Shown here piece by piece: positions 51,445 through 61,118 of a stretch of DNA of 64,000 nucleotides. Position 1 is the first letter of the stretch, and each line of letters opens with the position of its first letter. The stretch is from assembly GCF_004803505.1 (NCBI RefSeq), contig NZ_SSWH01000004.1:124001-188000 (forward strand), written 5' to 3'. Origin of the DNA: Arthrobacter echini. GTDB lineage: Bacteria; Actinomycetota; Actinomycetes; Actinomycetales; Micrococcaceae. A model generated the notes under the pieces. It was not told where the DNA came from. It did not search any database and worked only from the letters and a program-made list of their open reading frames with translations. The position numbers and the translations under genes were made by a program.

Positions 51445-52296
51445 GTGACTGCTGAGGCGCCAGCTCCCGCACCCAGGGCACCGTTCGGGCAGCGGCTCGC
51501 CACAGCCCGCCGCGCCAGGGGCAGTCTGTGTGTCGGCATCGATCCCCATCCCGGGCTCCTCACAGCCTGGGGCCTCGAGGACACCCCAGCCGGTCTGGAG
51601 CGCTTCGCGCTCGCGGTGCTCGACGCCGTCGGGCCGGTGGTCGCTGCCGTCAAGCCGCAGGTGGCGCTCTTCGAACGGCACGGGGCGCAGGGTCTCGCGG
51701 TCCTCGAGACCCTGCTCACGCGAGGCGCTGAGGCGGGCGTCCTCACGATCGCCGACGCCAAGCGCGGGGACATCGGCTCCACGATGCAGGCCTATGCGGA
51801 GGCATGGCTGGGGGAGGGCAGACCTCTGGCGGCCGACGCCGTCACCCTTCATCCATATCTCGGCTTCGAGTCCCTGCGCCCTGCCCTGGATCTGGCGTGC
51901 GTCACGGGTCGCGGTGTGTTCGTCCTGGCCCTGACCTCGAATCCGGAGGGCAGACAGGTGCAGCATGCCGGTGGTGCCGAGTCGGTGGCCCGTGTGATCG
52001 CCCGCGCTGCGGCCGAGGAGAACAGCGGCACGGAGCCGGGGCACGTGGGCCTGGTGATCGGGGCGACCGTCGGGGACGCGGCTCACCGATTCGGACTGGA
52101 CCTTCCCGCGCTCAACGGACCGATTCTCGCCCCCGGCGTGGGAGCCCAGGGTGCCGGCCGGCAGGAGCTGGTGGCCACCTTCCGGGACGCCCTGCCGCTC
52201 GTGCTGCCGACCTCGAGCCGCGCCATCCTCGCTGCCGGGCCCGACGTCGTCCGGCTGCGTGCGGCCGCCGAACGCACCCGCGACGAGCTCGGCTGA
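51445..52296 (+). CDS. pyrF: Orotidine 5'-phosphate decarboxylase, subfamily 2
   Basis: A 283-aa TIM-barrel decarboxylase forming UMP. The catalytic DAKRGDIGST motif has K106, and CVGIDPHPGLL and APGVGAQG are family marks of the longer actinobacterial subtype. GTG 51445 is preferred for its CGGAG site; GTG 51424 is in frame. Only pyrD and pyrE of the pathway are not in this window. Confidence 0.94.
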   Translation: MTAEAPAPAPRAPFGQRLATARRARGSLCVGIDPHPGLLTAWGLEDTPAGLERFALAVLDAVGPVVAAVKPQVALFERHGAQGLAVLETLLTRGAEAGVLTIADAKRGDIGSTMQAYAEAWLGEGRPLAADAVTLHPYLGFESLRPALDLACVTGRGVFVLALTSNPEGRQVQHAGGAESVARVIARAAAEENSGTEPGHVGLVIGATVGDAAHRFGLDLPALNGPILAPGVGAQGAGRQELVATFRDALPLVLPTSSRAILAAGPDVVRLRAAAERTRDELG

Positions 52297-52303
52297 GCCT
52301 GCA

Positions 52304-52333
52304 TTGATTTTCTCGTCCTTGCCCCGGTAGGTT
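52304..52333 (+). promoter_or_regulatory. Candidate sigma-A promoter of mihF
   Basis: TTGATT and TAGGTT separated by 18 bp, about 100 nt upstream of the mihF start. It suggests the mihF-gmk-rpoZ-coaBC genes can be transcribed apart from the pyr operon. Confidence 0.5.
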
Positions 52334-52438
52334 CGGGAACACGGTGCTGCGAGCGTGATCCCCACCGACCGAGACCTGATCCATCCAGACAACGAGCGGT
52401 CGCCGCCTTCGTGGTGCCGCCCGGCCCAGGGAGGGCCA

Positions 52439-52777
52439 GTGAGCCTGAAGCCTTTGACGGATGCCGAACGAGCGGCTGCCCGCGAGAAGGCCGGGCAGGC
52501 GCGGCTGGTTCGGGCGGACATCAAGTCCCGACTGAAGACGGGTAGTCTTTCCGTGGCGGAGGTGATCGAGAACCCGGCGGGGGACGAGGCCATCGGTCGG
52601 CTGAAGGTCCTCGATCTGCTCAAGGCACTGCCCCGCGTGGGCGACGTCCGTGCGGGCATCATCATGGCGGATGTCGGTATAGCTACCTCGCGCCGGGTGC
52701 GTGGTCTCGGCATCCACCAGCGCAAGGCCCTCGTCGAGTACCTCGAACAGCAGCAGTCCGGCTCGGCCGGCAAGTGA
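52439..52777 (+). CDS. mihF: Integration host factor, actinobacterial type
   Basis: A 112-aa nucleoid-associated protein, unrelated in fold to IHF of enterobacteria. The family core [22 protein letters not shown] and the helix-hairpin region [26 protein letters not shown] are complete. GTG 52439 has an AGGGAGGG site. It sits upstream of gmk, as in other actinobacteria. Confidence 0.95.
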   Translation: MSLKPLTDAERAAAREKAGQARLVRADIKSRLKTGSLSVAEVIENPAGDEAIGRLKVLDLLKALPRVGDVRAGIIMADVGIATSRRVRGLGIHQRKALVEYLEQQQSGSAGK

Positions 52778-52787
52778 GGAAGCATCT

Positions 52788-53357
52788 GTGTCCCAGCCCC
52801 GGTTGACAGTCCTGGCAGGTCCGACGGCGGTCGGCAAAGGGACCGTCTCGACCTATATCCGTGACCACTACCCGGAGGTATGGCTCTCCGTCTCGGCGAC
52901 CACCCGTCCGCCGCGCCCCGGGGAGACGGACGGCGTGCACTACTTCTTCGTCTCACCGGCCGAGTTCGACCGGTTGACCGAGGACGGTCAGTTGCTGGAG
53001 TGGGCCGTGGTCCACGGTCGCAACCGGTACGGGACCCTGCGGCGCACGGTCCAGCAGGCCATGGACGAGGGGCGCAGGGTGCTTCTCGAGATCGACCTCC
53101 AGGGTGCCCGCCAGGTCCGGCAGACCATGCCGGAGGCGAACTTCGTCTTCCTGGCGCCACCCAGCTGGGACGAAATGGTGCGCCGGCTCGTGGGGCGTGG
53201 CACTGAATCTGCGGAGGAACAGCAGCAACGGCTGGAAACCGCTAAACTGGAACTTGCCGCCGAGCCGGAATTCAACCACACCGTCGTCAACGACTCCGTG
53301 GAGCATGCGGCAGATGAGCTCGTTTCACTGATGGGACTGCACCCACTGCAGCGCTGA
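52788..53357 (+). CDS. gmk: Guanylate kinase
   Basis: A 189-aa enzyme phosphorylating GMP. The P-loop is GPTAVGKGT (K17), followed by the GMP-binding [15 protein letters not shown] and [13 protein letters not shown] 52788 lies 10 bp after mihF with a GAGGA site. Confidence 0.96.
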   Translation: MSQPRLTVLAGPTAVGKGTVSTYIRDHYPEVWLSVSATTRPPRPGETDGVHYFFVSPAEFDRLTEDGQLLEWAVVHGRNRYGTLRRTVQQAMDEGRRVLLEIDLQGARQVRQTMPEANFVFLAPPSWDEMVRRLVGRGTESAEEQQQRLETAKLELAAEPEFNHTVVNDSVEHAADELVSLMGLHPLQR

Positions 53358-53400
53358 GAACGTCCTGCAGGCGCCGTCCCGCCCAATATTTGGAGTATTT

Positions 53401-53661
53401 GTGTCAACTCAGCCCGAAGGCATCATCAATCCGCCGATCGACTCACTGCTGGAGGTCTCGGACTCGAAGTACGCCCTCGTGATCTTCGGAGCCAAGCGTG
53501 CCCGTCAGATCAACGCCTACTACTCGCAGTTGCACGAGGGGTTGTTCGAGTACGTCGGCCCCCTGGTCGACACGAAGCTCAACGAGAAGGCACTGTCGAT
53601 CGCACTGCGTGAGATCGACGAGCGCATGCTCGTCTCCACACCCTCCGAGTCGTCCGAGTAG
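53401..53661 (+). CDS. rpoZ: RNA polymerase omega subunit
   Basis: An 86-aa subunit helping beta-prime folding. The conserved block [18 protein letters not shown] and [12 protein letters not shown] are present; GTG 53401 follows TGGAG. It is normal in size and place between gmk and coaBC. Confidence 0.95.
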   Translation: MSTQPEGIINPPIDSLLEVSDSKYALVIFGAKRARQINAYYSQLHEGLFEYVGPLVDTKLNEKALSIALREIDERMLVSTPSESSE

Positions 53662-53701
53662 CGGGACCGTCAACAGGTCGGCGTCGGAAGGCAGAGAACC
53701 G

Positions 53702-54913
53702 GTGCGCATAGTACTTGGTGTCGGAGGAGGGATCGCAGCCTACAAGGCAGCATCCCTCCTCCGTCTTTTCACGGAAGCTGGGCACCACGTCACAGTGATT
53801 CCCACCGACGCCGCGACCCGCTTCGTCGGCACAGCGACGTGGGAGGCGCTCTCCGGCAATCCGGTGACCAACAGTGTCTGGGACGCGGTCGACAGGGTCA
53901 ACCATGTACGGCTCGGTCACGAGGCCGACCTCATCGTGATCGCCCCCGCCACTGCTGACGTCCTGGCGCGTGCGGCCGCTGGTCTCGCCGACGATCTCCT
54001 GACCGGGACCCTGCTGATGGCCCACGGACCGGTGGTCATGGCACCGGCCATGCACACGGAGATGTGGCAGCACGCCGCTACCCGCGCCAATGTGGAGACC
54101 CTGCGCGGGCGTGGCATCATCATCGTCGAGCCGGCCTCCGGGCGGCTGACCGGTGCCGACTCGGGGCCGGGCCGGCTTCCGGAGCCAGCGGACATCTTCA
54201 CAGCGGCGATGACTGCTGTCGGGCGGAGCGAGGGAACCGGTTCCCTCCGGGGCAGACGGGTCACCATCTCGGTCGGCGGTACGCGTGAAGCGCTCGATCC
54301 CGTCCGCTTCCTCGGCAACCGCTCCTCCGGCAAGCAGGGCATGGCACTGGCCGAGGCCGCCCTCGCCGAGGGGGCGCAGGTGACGCTCGTCCTGGCGCAT
54401 GCCGAGGTTCCGGCGCCACCGGGGTGCGACGTCGTCCCGGTCGAGTCGGCGCTCGAGCTGCGCGACGCCGTCCTCGCGGCTCTGCCGACCACTGATGTGC
54501 TCGTGATGGCAGCCGCCGTCGCGGACTATCGTCCGGCCGAGGTCATGACCACCAAGATCAAGAAGGGCGACGGCGAGGATCCCGTGATCACGCTCGTGCG
54601 CAACCCGGACGTCCTCCGGGAGGCGGTCCTGGCCCGGGCAGGAAGGACCGAACCCCTGGTGATCGCCGGGTTCGCGGCGGAGACCGGGGATGCCACGGCT
54701 GATCCGCTCGCGCATGCCCGGGCCAAGCTCGCCCGCAAGGGGTGTGACTTCCTGGTGCTCAACGTGGTCGGTTCGTCCCTGGTGTTCGGGCAGGATTCGA
54801 GCGAGATCACCATCCTCGACGCGCGGGGTGCCGAATCCGCGGTGATCAGCGGCAGCAAGCGCGTCGTCGCGGATGCGGTGATCGCGCACGCTGCCGAGTT
54901 GCTGCCGGACTGA
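53702..54913 (+). CDS. coaBC: Bifunctional phosphopantothenoylcysteine decarboxylase/synthetase
   Basis: A 403-aa coenzyme A enzyme. The CoaC part (1-185) is a flavoprotein with GGIAAYKA, NHVRLGHEADLIVIAPATA and APAMHTEMW; the CoaB part has SVGGTREALDPVRFLGNRSSGKQG and DFLVLNVVG. GTG 53702 follows rpoZ by 40 bp. Confidence 0.96.
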   Translation: MRIVLGVGGGIAAYKAASLLRLFTEAGHHVTVIPTDAATRFVGTATWEALSGNPVTNSVWDAVDRVNHVRLGHEADLIVIAPATADVLARAAAGLADDLLTGTLLMAHGPVVMAPAMHTEMWQHAATRANVETLRGRGIIIVEPASGRLTGADSGPGRLPEPADIFTAAMTAVGRSEGTGSLRGRRVTISVGGTREALDPVRFLGNRSSGKQGMALAEAALAEGAQVTLVLAHAEVPAPPGCDVVPVESALELRDAVLAALPTTDVLVMAAAVADYRPAEVMTTKIKKGDGEDPVITLVRNPDVLREAVLARAGRTEPLVIAGFAAETGDATADPLAHARAKLARKGCDFLVLNVVGSSLVFGQDSSEITILDARGAESAVISGSKRVVADAVIAHAAELLPD

Positions 54914-54921
54914 GGTGGTCG

Positions 54922-55046
54922 CAGTCAGAGTTGCTGACCGTTTGGTGTTTCGATGGGTAGAGTTACCGGCCGCCCGGGCCGCAGACAGGCCTGCTCGCTG
55001 ATTGACGTGACGATGGTCAGAGTTCCTGACCGGCCGGTTGCTGACC
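54922..55046. repeat. Degenerate palindromic repeats upstream of metK
   Basis: GTCAG-N5-CTGAC at 54924-54938, a degenerate copy at 54951-54971, and GGTCAG-N5-CTGACC at 55015-55031, then a half-site CTGACC at 55041. Copies 2 and 3 are each preceded by CGATGG, and the half-site is followed by it. No gene lies in this gap. Confidence 0.75.
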
Positions 55047-55184
55047 GATGGAGGTGCTGCCCTGCCGCGCTTCTGGTCGGCCGAGGTGCGTCAGCCCGGA
55101 GGTCTCGTGTGGGCGCTTCGGGTCTGCCCAGGACGGCGGCGTCGTGTCCTGTCACATCAGGGTCGAACCGTCGCAGGAAGCCAG

Positions 55185-55190
55185 TAGAGT
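55185..55190 (+). promoter_or_regulatory. Candidate -10 box for leaderless metK mRNA
   Basis: TAGAGT ends 7 nt before GTG 55197; no Shine-Dalgarno and no SAM riboswitch precede the gene. No convincing -35 box. Confidence 0.4.
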
Positions 55191-55196
55191 GGGCAG

Positions 55197-56408
55197 GTGA
55201 ATTCACCCAGTACTGATTCTCCGCTGCGCCTTTTCACCTCGGAATCGGTGACGGAGGGCCATCCGGACAAGATCTGCGACCAGATCAGCGATGCCATTCT
55301 CGACGGTCTCCTCGCTCAGGATCCCGAATCGCGTGTCGCCGTTGAGACGCTGGTGACCACCGGCCTGGTTCATGTGGCGGGAGAGGTCACCACCGAGGCC
55401 TACGTCGAGATCCCCGATATCGTCCGCAGGACCATCCTGGGCATCGGCTACGACTCCTCCGCCAACGGCTTCGACGGGGCCCGCTGCGGTGTCTCGGTCT
55501 CGATCGGGCAGCAGAGTCCGGAGATCGCCTCGGGGGTCTTCACCTCGCTCGAGACCCGCGAGGGCACCGGCGTCGACCCGTACGACGCGCAGGGGGCCGG
55601 TGACCAGGGCATCATGTTCGGGTACGCGAGCGACGAGACCTCCGTGATGATGCCGACGCCCGTCTGGCTGGCACACCGCCTCTCGGAGCGGTTGACCACG
55701 GTCCGCAGGGACGGGACCCTGCCGTATCTGCGCCCTGACGGCAAGACGCAGGTCACCATCGGGTACGACGACGACCGGCCGGTCTCGATCGATTCCGTGG
55801 TGATCTCCTCGCAGCACGACGCCGAGGTGTCGCTCGGCGAACTCCGCGCCGCGCTCGTGGAGCACGTCATCACGCCGGTGCTGAGTGAATCCGAGCTCGA
55901 TACCTCCTCGGTCCGCCACATCCTGAATCCGGGTGGCGCCTTCGTGATCGGCGGCCCCGTCGGGGATGCCGGGCTCACCGGACGCAAGATCATCGTCGAC
56001 ACCTACGGCGGGATGGCTCGCCACGGTGGAGGGGCGTTCAGCGGCAAGGACCCCTCCAAGGTGGATCGATCGGCCGCCTACGCGATGCGCTGGGTGGCGA
56101 AGAACGTCGTTGCAGCCGGTCTGGCGCGCCGCGCGGAGATCCAGATCGCCTATGCCATCGGTATGGCGCAGCCCGTGGGCATCTATGTGGAGACCTTCGG
56201 CACCGAGACCGTCGACCCGCAGGCCATCGGGAAGGCCATCCGGGAGGTCTTCGATCTGCGGCCGCTCGGCATCATCAATGCACTGGAGCTCAAGCGGCCG
56301 ATCTACCAGCGCACGGCGGCCCACGGCCACTTCGGGCGCGAGGAGGAGGGTTTCACCTGGGAACGGACCGACATGGTCGACAAGCTCCGCAGCTGTTTCG
56401 ACGCCTGA
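55197..56408 (+). CDS. metK: S-adenosylmethionine synthetase
   Basis: A 403-aa enzyme making SAM from methionine and ATP. The signatures are [33 protein letters not shown] and the [20 protein letters not shown]-loop-like motif. Length is normal. The GTG start lacks a Shine-Dalgarno and may be leaderless. It is followed by priA after 52 bp. Confidence 0.97.
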   Translation: MNSPSTDSPLRLFTSESVTEGHPDKICDQISDAILDGLLAQDPESRVAVETLVTTGLVHVAGEVTTEAYVEIPDIVRRTILGIGYDSSANGFDGARCGVSVSIGQQSPEIASGVFTSLETREGTGVDPYDAQGAGDQGIMFGYASDETSVMMPTPVWLAHRLSERLTTVRRDGTLPYLRPDGKTQVTIGYDDDRPVSIDSVVISSQHDAEVSLGELRAALVEHVITPVLSESELDTSSVRHILNPGGAFVIGGPVGDAGLTGRKIIVDTYGGMARHGGGAFSGKDPSKVDRSAAYAMRWVAKNVVAAGLARRAEIQIAYAIGMAQPVGIYVETFGTETVDPQAIGKAIREVFDLRPLGIINALELKRPIYQRTAAHGHFGREEEGFTWERTDMVDKLRSCFDA

Positions 56409-56460
56409 GCGGGAGAGGAGCCGGACGGCATCCCGGCGTCGGGATGCCGGCAGGGGCACC

Positions 56461-58779
56461 ATGACGCACACCACAGGTCATGCCGACGGGGACGGGCAGC
56501 TCAGCCTGCTGCACGGATTCGGTCCTGCGAAACTGCCGTCGGCCGAGCCGGAGCGTGCTGCTTCCCTGCCCATCGCCCGCATTGTGCTCGAAGCCCAGCT
56601 GCCGCACCTCGACCGGCTCTTCGACTACACCGTGCCCGCTGCGATGGACGCCGAGGCACAGCCCGGCGTCAGGGTCAGAGTGCGGTTCGCCGGGCGCGAG
56701 CAGACGGGGTTCCTTGCCGAACGGGTCGCCGAAGCACGTACGACGGCGAGGCTGCTGCCCCTGGTGAGAGTCCTTTCACCTCTTCGGGTCCTGACGCCAC
56801 AGATCCTCGATCTCGCGACACGGGTGGCCGAGCGGAGCGTCGGTCTGGTCAGCGATGTGCTGCGCTCCGCCGTCCCGCCGAGAATGGCACGGGTCGATGC
56901 CGAGTTCGCGCAGCCGGCGGCGGGACCGGGAGGCCCGTCGGGCGCAATGCCGGCCGACACTCCGGGGGCGGCTCCGTCAGCGCCTCGGTCAGAGCCTCCG
57001 GGCGAGATATCGGGAGTACCTTCCTCGGACAATCCAGGCGCACCGTCGTCGCTCGCCTCAGGTGTGGCCCTGCTGGGGATCGGAGGCATCGGGGAGCAGG
57101 TCATCCCGGGGACCATGCCCGGGAGCTTCGGGCGGTACGGGGCTGGTCCCTCCTACCTGCAGCACCTGGAAATGGGGGAATCCCCCCGTGCTGTCCTGAC
57201 GAGTCTGGGCGGCTACGGGAGGGCAGCATGGACCGCAGAGATCACAGACGCCGTGGCCGCGGCCGCAACGAGTGGGCGGGGCTCCGTCGTCGTGGTGCCG
57301 AACCAGCGTGATCTCGCCCGGGTGGAGGCCGCCCTCGTCGAGCGTCTCGGAGCCACGGCGGTGGCCCGGCTGACCGCCGAGGACGGGGCTACGCCGCGCT
57401 ACCGGAACTTCCTGCGGATCCTGCTGGGTGAGGCGAGCGTCGCGGTCGGTACCCGCTCGGCGGCCTACGCGCCGGTGCGGAATCTGGGCCTTGTGTGCCT
57501 GTGGGACGACGGCGACGACCAGCACGTGGAGCAGCGGGCACCGTATCAGCACAGCCGCGACGTCCTGCTGTTGCGGGCCGAGCAGGAGAACGCGGCCATG
57601 CTGTTGGCCTCGTTCGACCGATCGACGCAGGCTCAGCGGCTCATCGACTCGGGGTGGGCTCATGCGATCGAAGCGGATCGCCGTGAGGTGCGCCGGTCCA
57701 CCCCGCGTGTTGTACATGCCACCGACGCCTATCAGCTCGAACGTGACCCATTGGCTGGCCAGGCCCGTATCCCGCATGTGGCGTGGGCTGCGGCACAGGC
57801 CGGCCTGAAGGACGGGCCTGTCCTGCTGCAGGTGGCACGGACGGGTTTCTCTCCGGCGCTGGCCTGTGATCGATGCCGGCATCCGGCGCGCTGCAGGGTC
57901 TGTGCGGGGCCGTTGGCCCAGGCAGGTCGGCATGCGGTCCTGGTGTGCCGCTGGTGCGGTCGTCCCGAGAATCACTGGTCGTGCTCGGAGTGCGGCGGTA
58001 CGCGTATCCGCGCCACGGTGACGGGTGCCACCCGGACCGCCGAGGAGCTCGGCAGGGCGTTTCCCGGCGTCCCGGTCATTTCGTCGGCGGGTGAGCACAT
58101 CGTGGACGACGTCAAGGATACACCTGCCGTCGTCGTCGCGACGCCGGGAGCTGAGCCGACTGCCACGAACGGGTACGCCGCCGTGATCCTGCTCGACGGT
58201 AATGCGCTTCTGGGCAGGGAGTCGTTGCGGGCGGGGGAGGACGCCCGCCGGCGCTGGTTCTCGGCCGCAGTCCTCGCCCGCTCTGCCGCAGAGGGTGGAA
58301 CGGTGGTCATCACCGGCGACGACGACGTCGCCGTGGGACACCTGGTGCGCTGGGATCCGGCAGGCGCTGCGTCGCGTGAACTGGCCGAGCGTCAGGAACT
58401 GGGCCTGCCGCCCGCCGTCAGGTACGCGGTGCTCACCGGGACAAGGGAGGGGATCCTGCACTTCCTCGAGGGCGTCCAGCTCGACGGTGCAACGCGCATG
58501 GTCGGTCCCTCTGCCGTTCCCCCCGACCTGCGGCGCCAGGCACAGGCGGCGGCGCGCGCCGCCGCCGCATCGACTGCCTCATCGAGGGGTTCGGCCCGGG
58601 CAGGACTGGTACCGCCCGAGTCCCTGGCGGGTCAGGGCAGTCATCGGGTTCTCCTGTTCTTCCCGTATCGTGCAGCAGCGGTCGTGACCCGAGAGCTACG
58701 TGCACGGCGTTCGGCTCTGTCAGCGCGGAGAACGGGCGAGCCTGTACATATTCGGCTCGACGCGCTCGATGTGCTCTAG
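56461..58779 (+). CDS. priA: Primosomal protein N', actinobacterial type without Walker A
   Basis: A 772-aa replication restart protein. The N-terminal DNA-binding domain (about 30-140) and the zinc-binding cysteines (CDRC, CRVC, CRWC, CSEC at about 470-510) are present. Where PriA normally has GxTGSGKTE there is LTSLGGYGRAAW, so the P-loop lysine is lost and ATP-driven helicase activity is unlikely. A Pro/Ala/Ser-rich insertion lies at about 155-205. This degeneration is typical of actinobacteria. Confidence 0.92.
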   Translation: MTHTTGHADGDGQLSLLHGFGPAKLPSAEPERAASLPIARIVLEAQLPHLDRLFDYTVPAAMDAEAQPGVRVRVRFAGREQTGFLAERVAEARTTARLLPLVRVLSPLRVLTPQILDLATRVAERSVGLVSDVLRSAVPPRMARVDAEFAQPAAGPGGPSGAMPADTPGAAPSAPRSEPPGEISGVPSSDNPGAPSSLASGVALLGIGGIGEQVIPGTMPGSFGRYGAGPSYLQHLEMGESPRAVLTSLGGYGRAAWTAEITDAVAAAATSGRGSVVVVPNQRDLARVEAALVERLGATAVARLTAEDGATPRYRNFLRILLGEASVAVGTRSAAYAPVRNLGLVCLWDDGDDQHVEQRAPYQHSRDVLLLRAEQENAAMLLASFDRSTQAQRLIDSGWAHAIEADRREVRRSTPRVVHATDAYQLERDPLAGQARIPHVAWAAAQAGLKDGPVLLQVARTGFSPALACDRCRHPARCRVCAGPLAQAGRHAVLVCRWCGRPENHWSCSECGGTRIRATVTGATRTAEELGRAFPGVPVISSAGEHIVDDVKDTPAVVVATPGAEPTATNGYAAVILLDGNALLGRESLRAGEDARRRWFSAAVLARSAAEGGTVVITGDDDVAVGHLVRWDPAGAASRELAERQELGLPPAVRYAVLTGTREGILHFLEGVQLDGATRMVGPSAVPPDLRRQAQAAARAAAASTASSRGSARAGLVPPESLAGQGSHRVLLFFPYRAAAVVTRELRARRSALSARRTGEPVHIRLDALDVL

Positions 58780-58879
58780 GGGTAGGACACAAGTGGCTCT
58801 CCCTCCATGGAGGTGGTTGACGATCGTGGTTGACGAGGTCGGCCCGCGGTAGTCGATGGTCAACATGGTGCCGGACGGT

Positions 58880-58914
58880 CACCGGTCACCGGCCACCGGT
58901 CACCGGCCACCGGT
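58880..58914. repeat. CACCGGTCACCGGC tandem repeat
   Basis: Two and a half copies of a 14-bp unit, rich in ACCGGT palindromes, between the priA end and the stop of the convergent HNH gene. It can fold into hairpins and may stop transcription. Confidence 0.8.
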
Positions 58915-58920
58915 CCGCGG

Positions 58921-60888
58921 TCACGGAGTCTTCGGTGCCCGGTCGGGCAGGTGGGGTTGGATGTTCCAGTACCTGTTGCGTCTGCTCGTGGTTCCGTGAC
59001 GCCGGAGCTGTGGCGGTGGAGTGAACCAGGGAACTCCGTCGTGGGCCGCTACCCCCCAGTGGCCCCTGTGGATCACGTGATGATGATGGGCACAGAGCAG
59101 TACCCCGTTGTCGACGCTGGTGACTCCACCGCGGGACCAGGGGGTGATGTGGTGGGCTTCGCACCAGCCGGCAGGGATGGTGCAGTCGGGGAACGCGCAG
59201 CCTTTGTCGCGGGCGACCATCGCCCGGCGGAGGTGTGGAGGGAAGAGCCGACCAGCGCGGCCGATGTCGAGGATCTGTCCGTCACCGCCCAAAACCAGCG
59301 GGATGATGTCGGCGTCACACGCGATCTGCCGGATACTTCGGGCATCGAGGTGGTCAACGAATACACCACGTCCGGATCTGACAAGGTGCGTGGCGACAGC
59401 ACCGACGTCGGCGGTACCGGGCGCGGTTGTGCAGGCTTCGGGTGTGCCGGTCACTGTTGTGGCGGATTCGACGGTATCTGACCCGGTGGTGGTGCCGAAC
59501 GCTGCTCTGTCGGAGGCCGTCGTGCCGGACGCGGGGCGTCGAATATCGGTGAGGAGGTCTTTGTAGCCGATGGTGACCATCACCTGGGGTCGGTGTCCGC
59601 CTGTGGCCGGCAGCTCGGCGGTCGAGAGGGCGATCCGGCAGGCACCGACAAGGCCGGCGAGCAGGCTCTGCGCCCGGGTAGGCATATCGGGTGATTGCAG
59701 GAGCGACGACGCCCCCTGTGCCGAGGCCTGGTCAGCAGCTCCACCTGTGTGCGCTGCACCGCCAGGGTCTGGTGAGCCGTCCGGTCTGGTGGGACTCGTG
59801 GGGGTGCGGGGGTTGGTAGCGGTATTCATGACGGTGGTTAGATGCTCGAACTGTTCGTCGGTGGCGCCGATCTCGAACAGGTTCAACCCGTGGCGGCGAC
59901 CTTTGAAGAACACACCCTGCCGAGCGCGGAGAATCTTCTCGGTGGGTTCCTGTCCGTCCTGGTCGAGCACTGTCTCCCATCGGCGGGCGAGGACCCGCAG
60001 CACGTCCTCGTCGGACTCGCCGGCCTGCAGGGTGAGGTGGTGTTCCATCGACGCGATCTGCTCGGGGTCCGCGATGCAACGGATGCGCTCCACAGCGGAA
60101 CAGATGATCGTCGCTGCCCGCCCACTCACAGCGCCAGCACCCACCGCTGCAGCCAGACTTTCCAGTGCCGGACCGAGCACGGCCCCCGACTCGCTGAGCG
60201 CCGGCAGTACACGATGTGCCAGGACGAGGCGACGTTTGGCTTCGGCCCGACCGATCCCGAGTCTGGCCCGAAGATACAGTGCACAACGGTTCGTCCGATC
60301 ACCGGTTGCACCAGCACCGGCGGTTGCACGTGCTGCAACAGCGGTACCGCCTGCAGCAGCACGATCCCCTGTACTGGCTGTAATGACACCAGCACCCTCG
60401 GCATCGACGGTGTGCGGGTCCACCAGGGCTTGTTCCGCCCGCGCTGTGAGAGAGCCCGGGCCGTGACCTTCTTCCATACCGGCGAGGTCCAGGTCTTCGA
60501 CCTGGCCCGCAGCGAGAACCTGGAGATGATCGATGACTCGGGAGATGTCCTCGATCCCGACGAGGGTACGCCCAGCTTCTTCCGCCGACATGATTCGCCC
60601 ATGATCGATCAGACGATCAGTGACCCGTCCCAGGACGGCCCGCACGGACTCGAAGTCGCGCACGGACTCGAAGTGATGGTCGGTCCCGAGTGCATCGTCG
60701 AGTCTGCCGGGCTCATCCGGCCCGGAAGGCTTGCACTCTTCCGGCCCGGAAGGCTTGCACTCTTCAGGCCCGGAATTTTCAGGCTGGAAGAACTGGGCGG
60801 TTCGGAAACGTTCCTGAGATCCAGAGGAAATCTCACCGTCGTGAGCTCCGTCTGAATCTGCAATGCACTCTATTGCTGCCGTAGCCAT
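58921..60888 (-). CDS. DUF222 / HNH endonuclease family protein with internal repeats
   Basis: A 655-aa member of the multicopy actinobacterial 13E12/DUF222 family. The DUF222 helical region (about 85-450) contains RARLGIGRAEAKRRL; the C-terminal HNH site shows FPDCTIPAGWCEAHHITPWSRGG and DNGVLLCAHHHHVIH. The N-terminus has a SGPEECKP tandem repeat and FESVRDFESVRA, and alanine/threonine-rich insertions sit near 165-190 and 470-500. Function is unproven; the copies are often mobile or variable. The ATG may be leaderless. Confidence 0.88.
   Translation of the reverse strand: MATAAIECIADSDGAHDGEISSGSQERFRTAQFFQPENSGPEECKPSGPEECKPSGPDEPGRLDDALGTDHHFESVRDFESVRAVLGRVTDRLIDHGRIMSAEEAGRTLVGIEDISRVIDHLQVLAAGQVEDLDLAGMEEGHGPGSLTARAEQALVDPHTVDAEGAGVITASTGDRAAAGGTAVAARATAGAGATGDRTNRCALYLRARLGIGRAEAKRRLVLAHRVLPALSESGAVLGPALESLAAAVGAGAVSGRAATIICSAVERIRCIADPEQIASMEHHLTLQAGESDEDVLRVLARRWETVLDQDGQEPTEKILRARQGVFFKGRRHGLNLFEIGATDEQFEHLTTVMNTATNPRTPTSPTRPDGSPDPGGAAHTGGAADQASAQGASSLLQSPDMPTRAQSLLAGLVGACRIALSTAELPATGGHRPQVMVTIGYKDLLTDIRRPASGTTASDRAAFGTTTGSDTVESATTVTGTPEACTTAPGTADVGAVATHLVRSGRGVFVDHLDARSIRQIACDADIIPLVLGGDGQILDIGRAGRLFPPHLRRAMVARDKGCAFPDCTIPAGWCEAHHITPWSRGGVTSVDNGVLLCAHHHHVIHRGHWGVAAHDGVPWFTPPPQLRRHGTTSRRNRYWNIQPHLPDRAPKTP
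60642..60677 (-). repeat. 18-bp tandem duplication in the HNH gene
   Basis: CGCACGGACTCGAAGT-type unit twice, encoding FESVRD/FESVRA. Confidence 0.75.
60719..60773 (-). repeat. 24-bp tandem repeat in the HNH gene
   Basis: Two full copies and one partial copy of a 24-bp unit, in frame, encoding SGPEECKP near the N-terminus. Confidence 0.85.
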
Positions 60889-60893
60889 ATCTC

Positions 60894-60899
60894 ATTTTA
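60894..60899 (-). promoter_or_regulatory. Candidate -10 box of the HNH gene
   Basis: TAAAAT on the minus strand ends 6 nt before ATG 60888, with no Shine-Dalgarno. The remainder of 60889-61118 contains no gene I can support. Confidence 0.4.
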
Positions 60900-61118
60900 T
60901 CGAACGTGCGTACTAGTCGTCCGGCGGGATCCCTTATGTGGATAACTTGCTGGTTGGACACCCGGACCACGGTCGACGCTCCCGGCTCTCGGCCCACCAG
61001 CGAGTTCAGCAGCGCCTACGGATCGCGGTCCGCCAGCAACATCAGCACGCCGAACCGCAGCCGCCCGTCCCCGGATCCAGCAGTGATCGCGGTACAGCCG
61101 GCAGCGGTCCGGTTGGGA

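Noticed and set aside
54914-55196. SAM riboswitch before metK
   Set aside because: I found none of the conserved cores of known SAM riboswitches; only palindromic repeats are visible.
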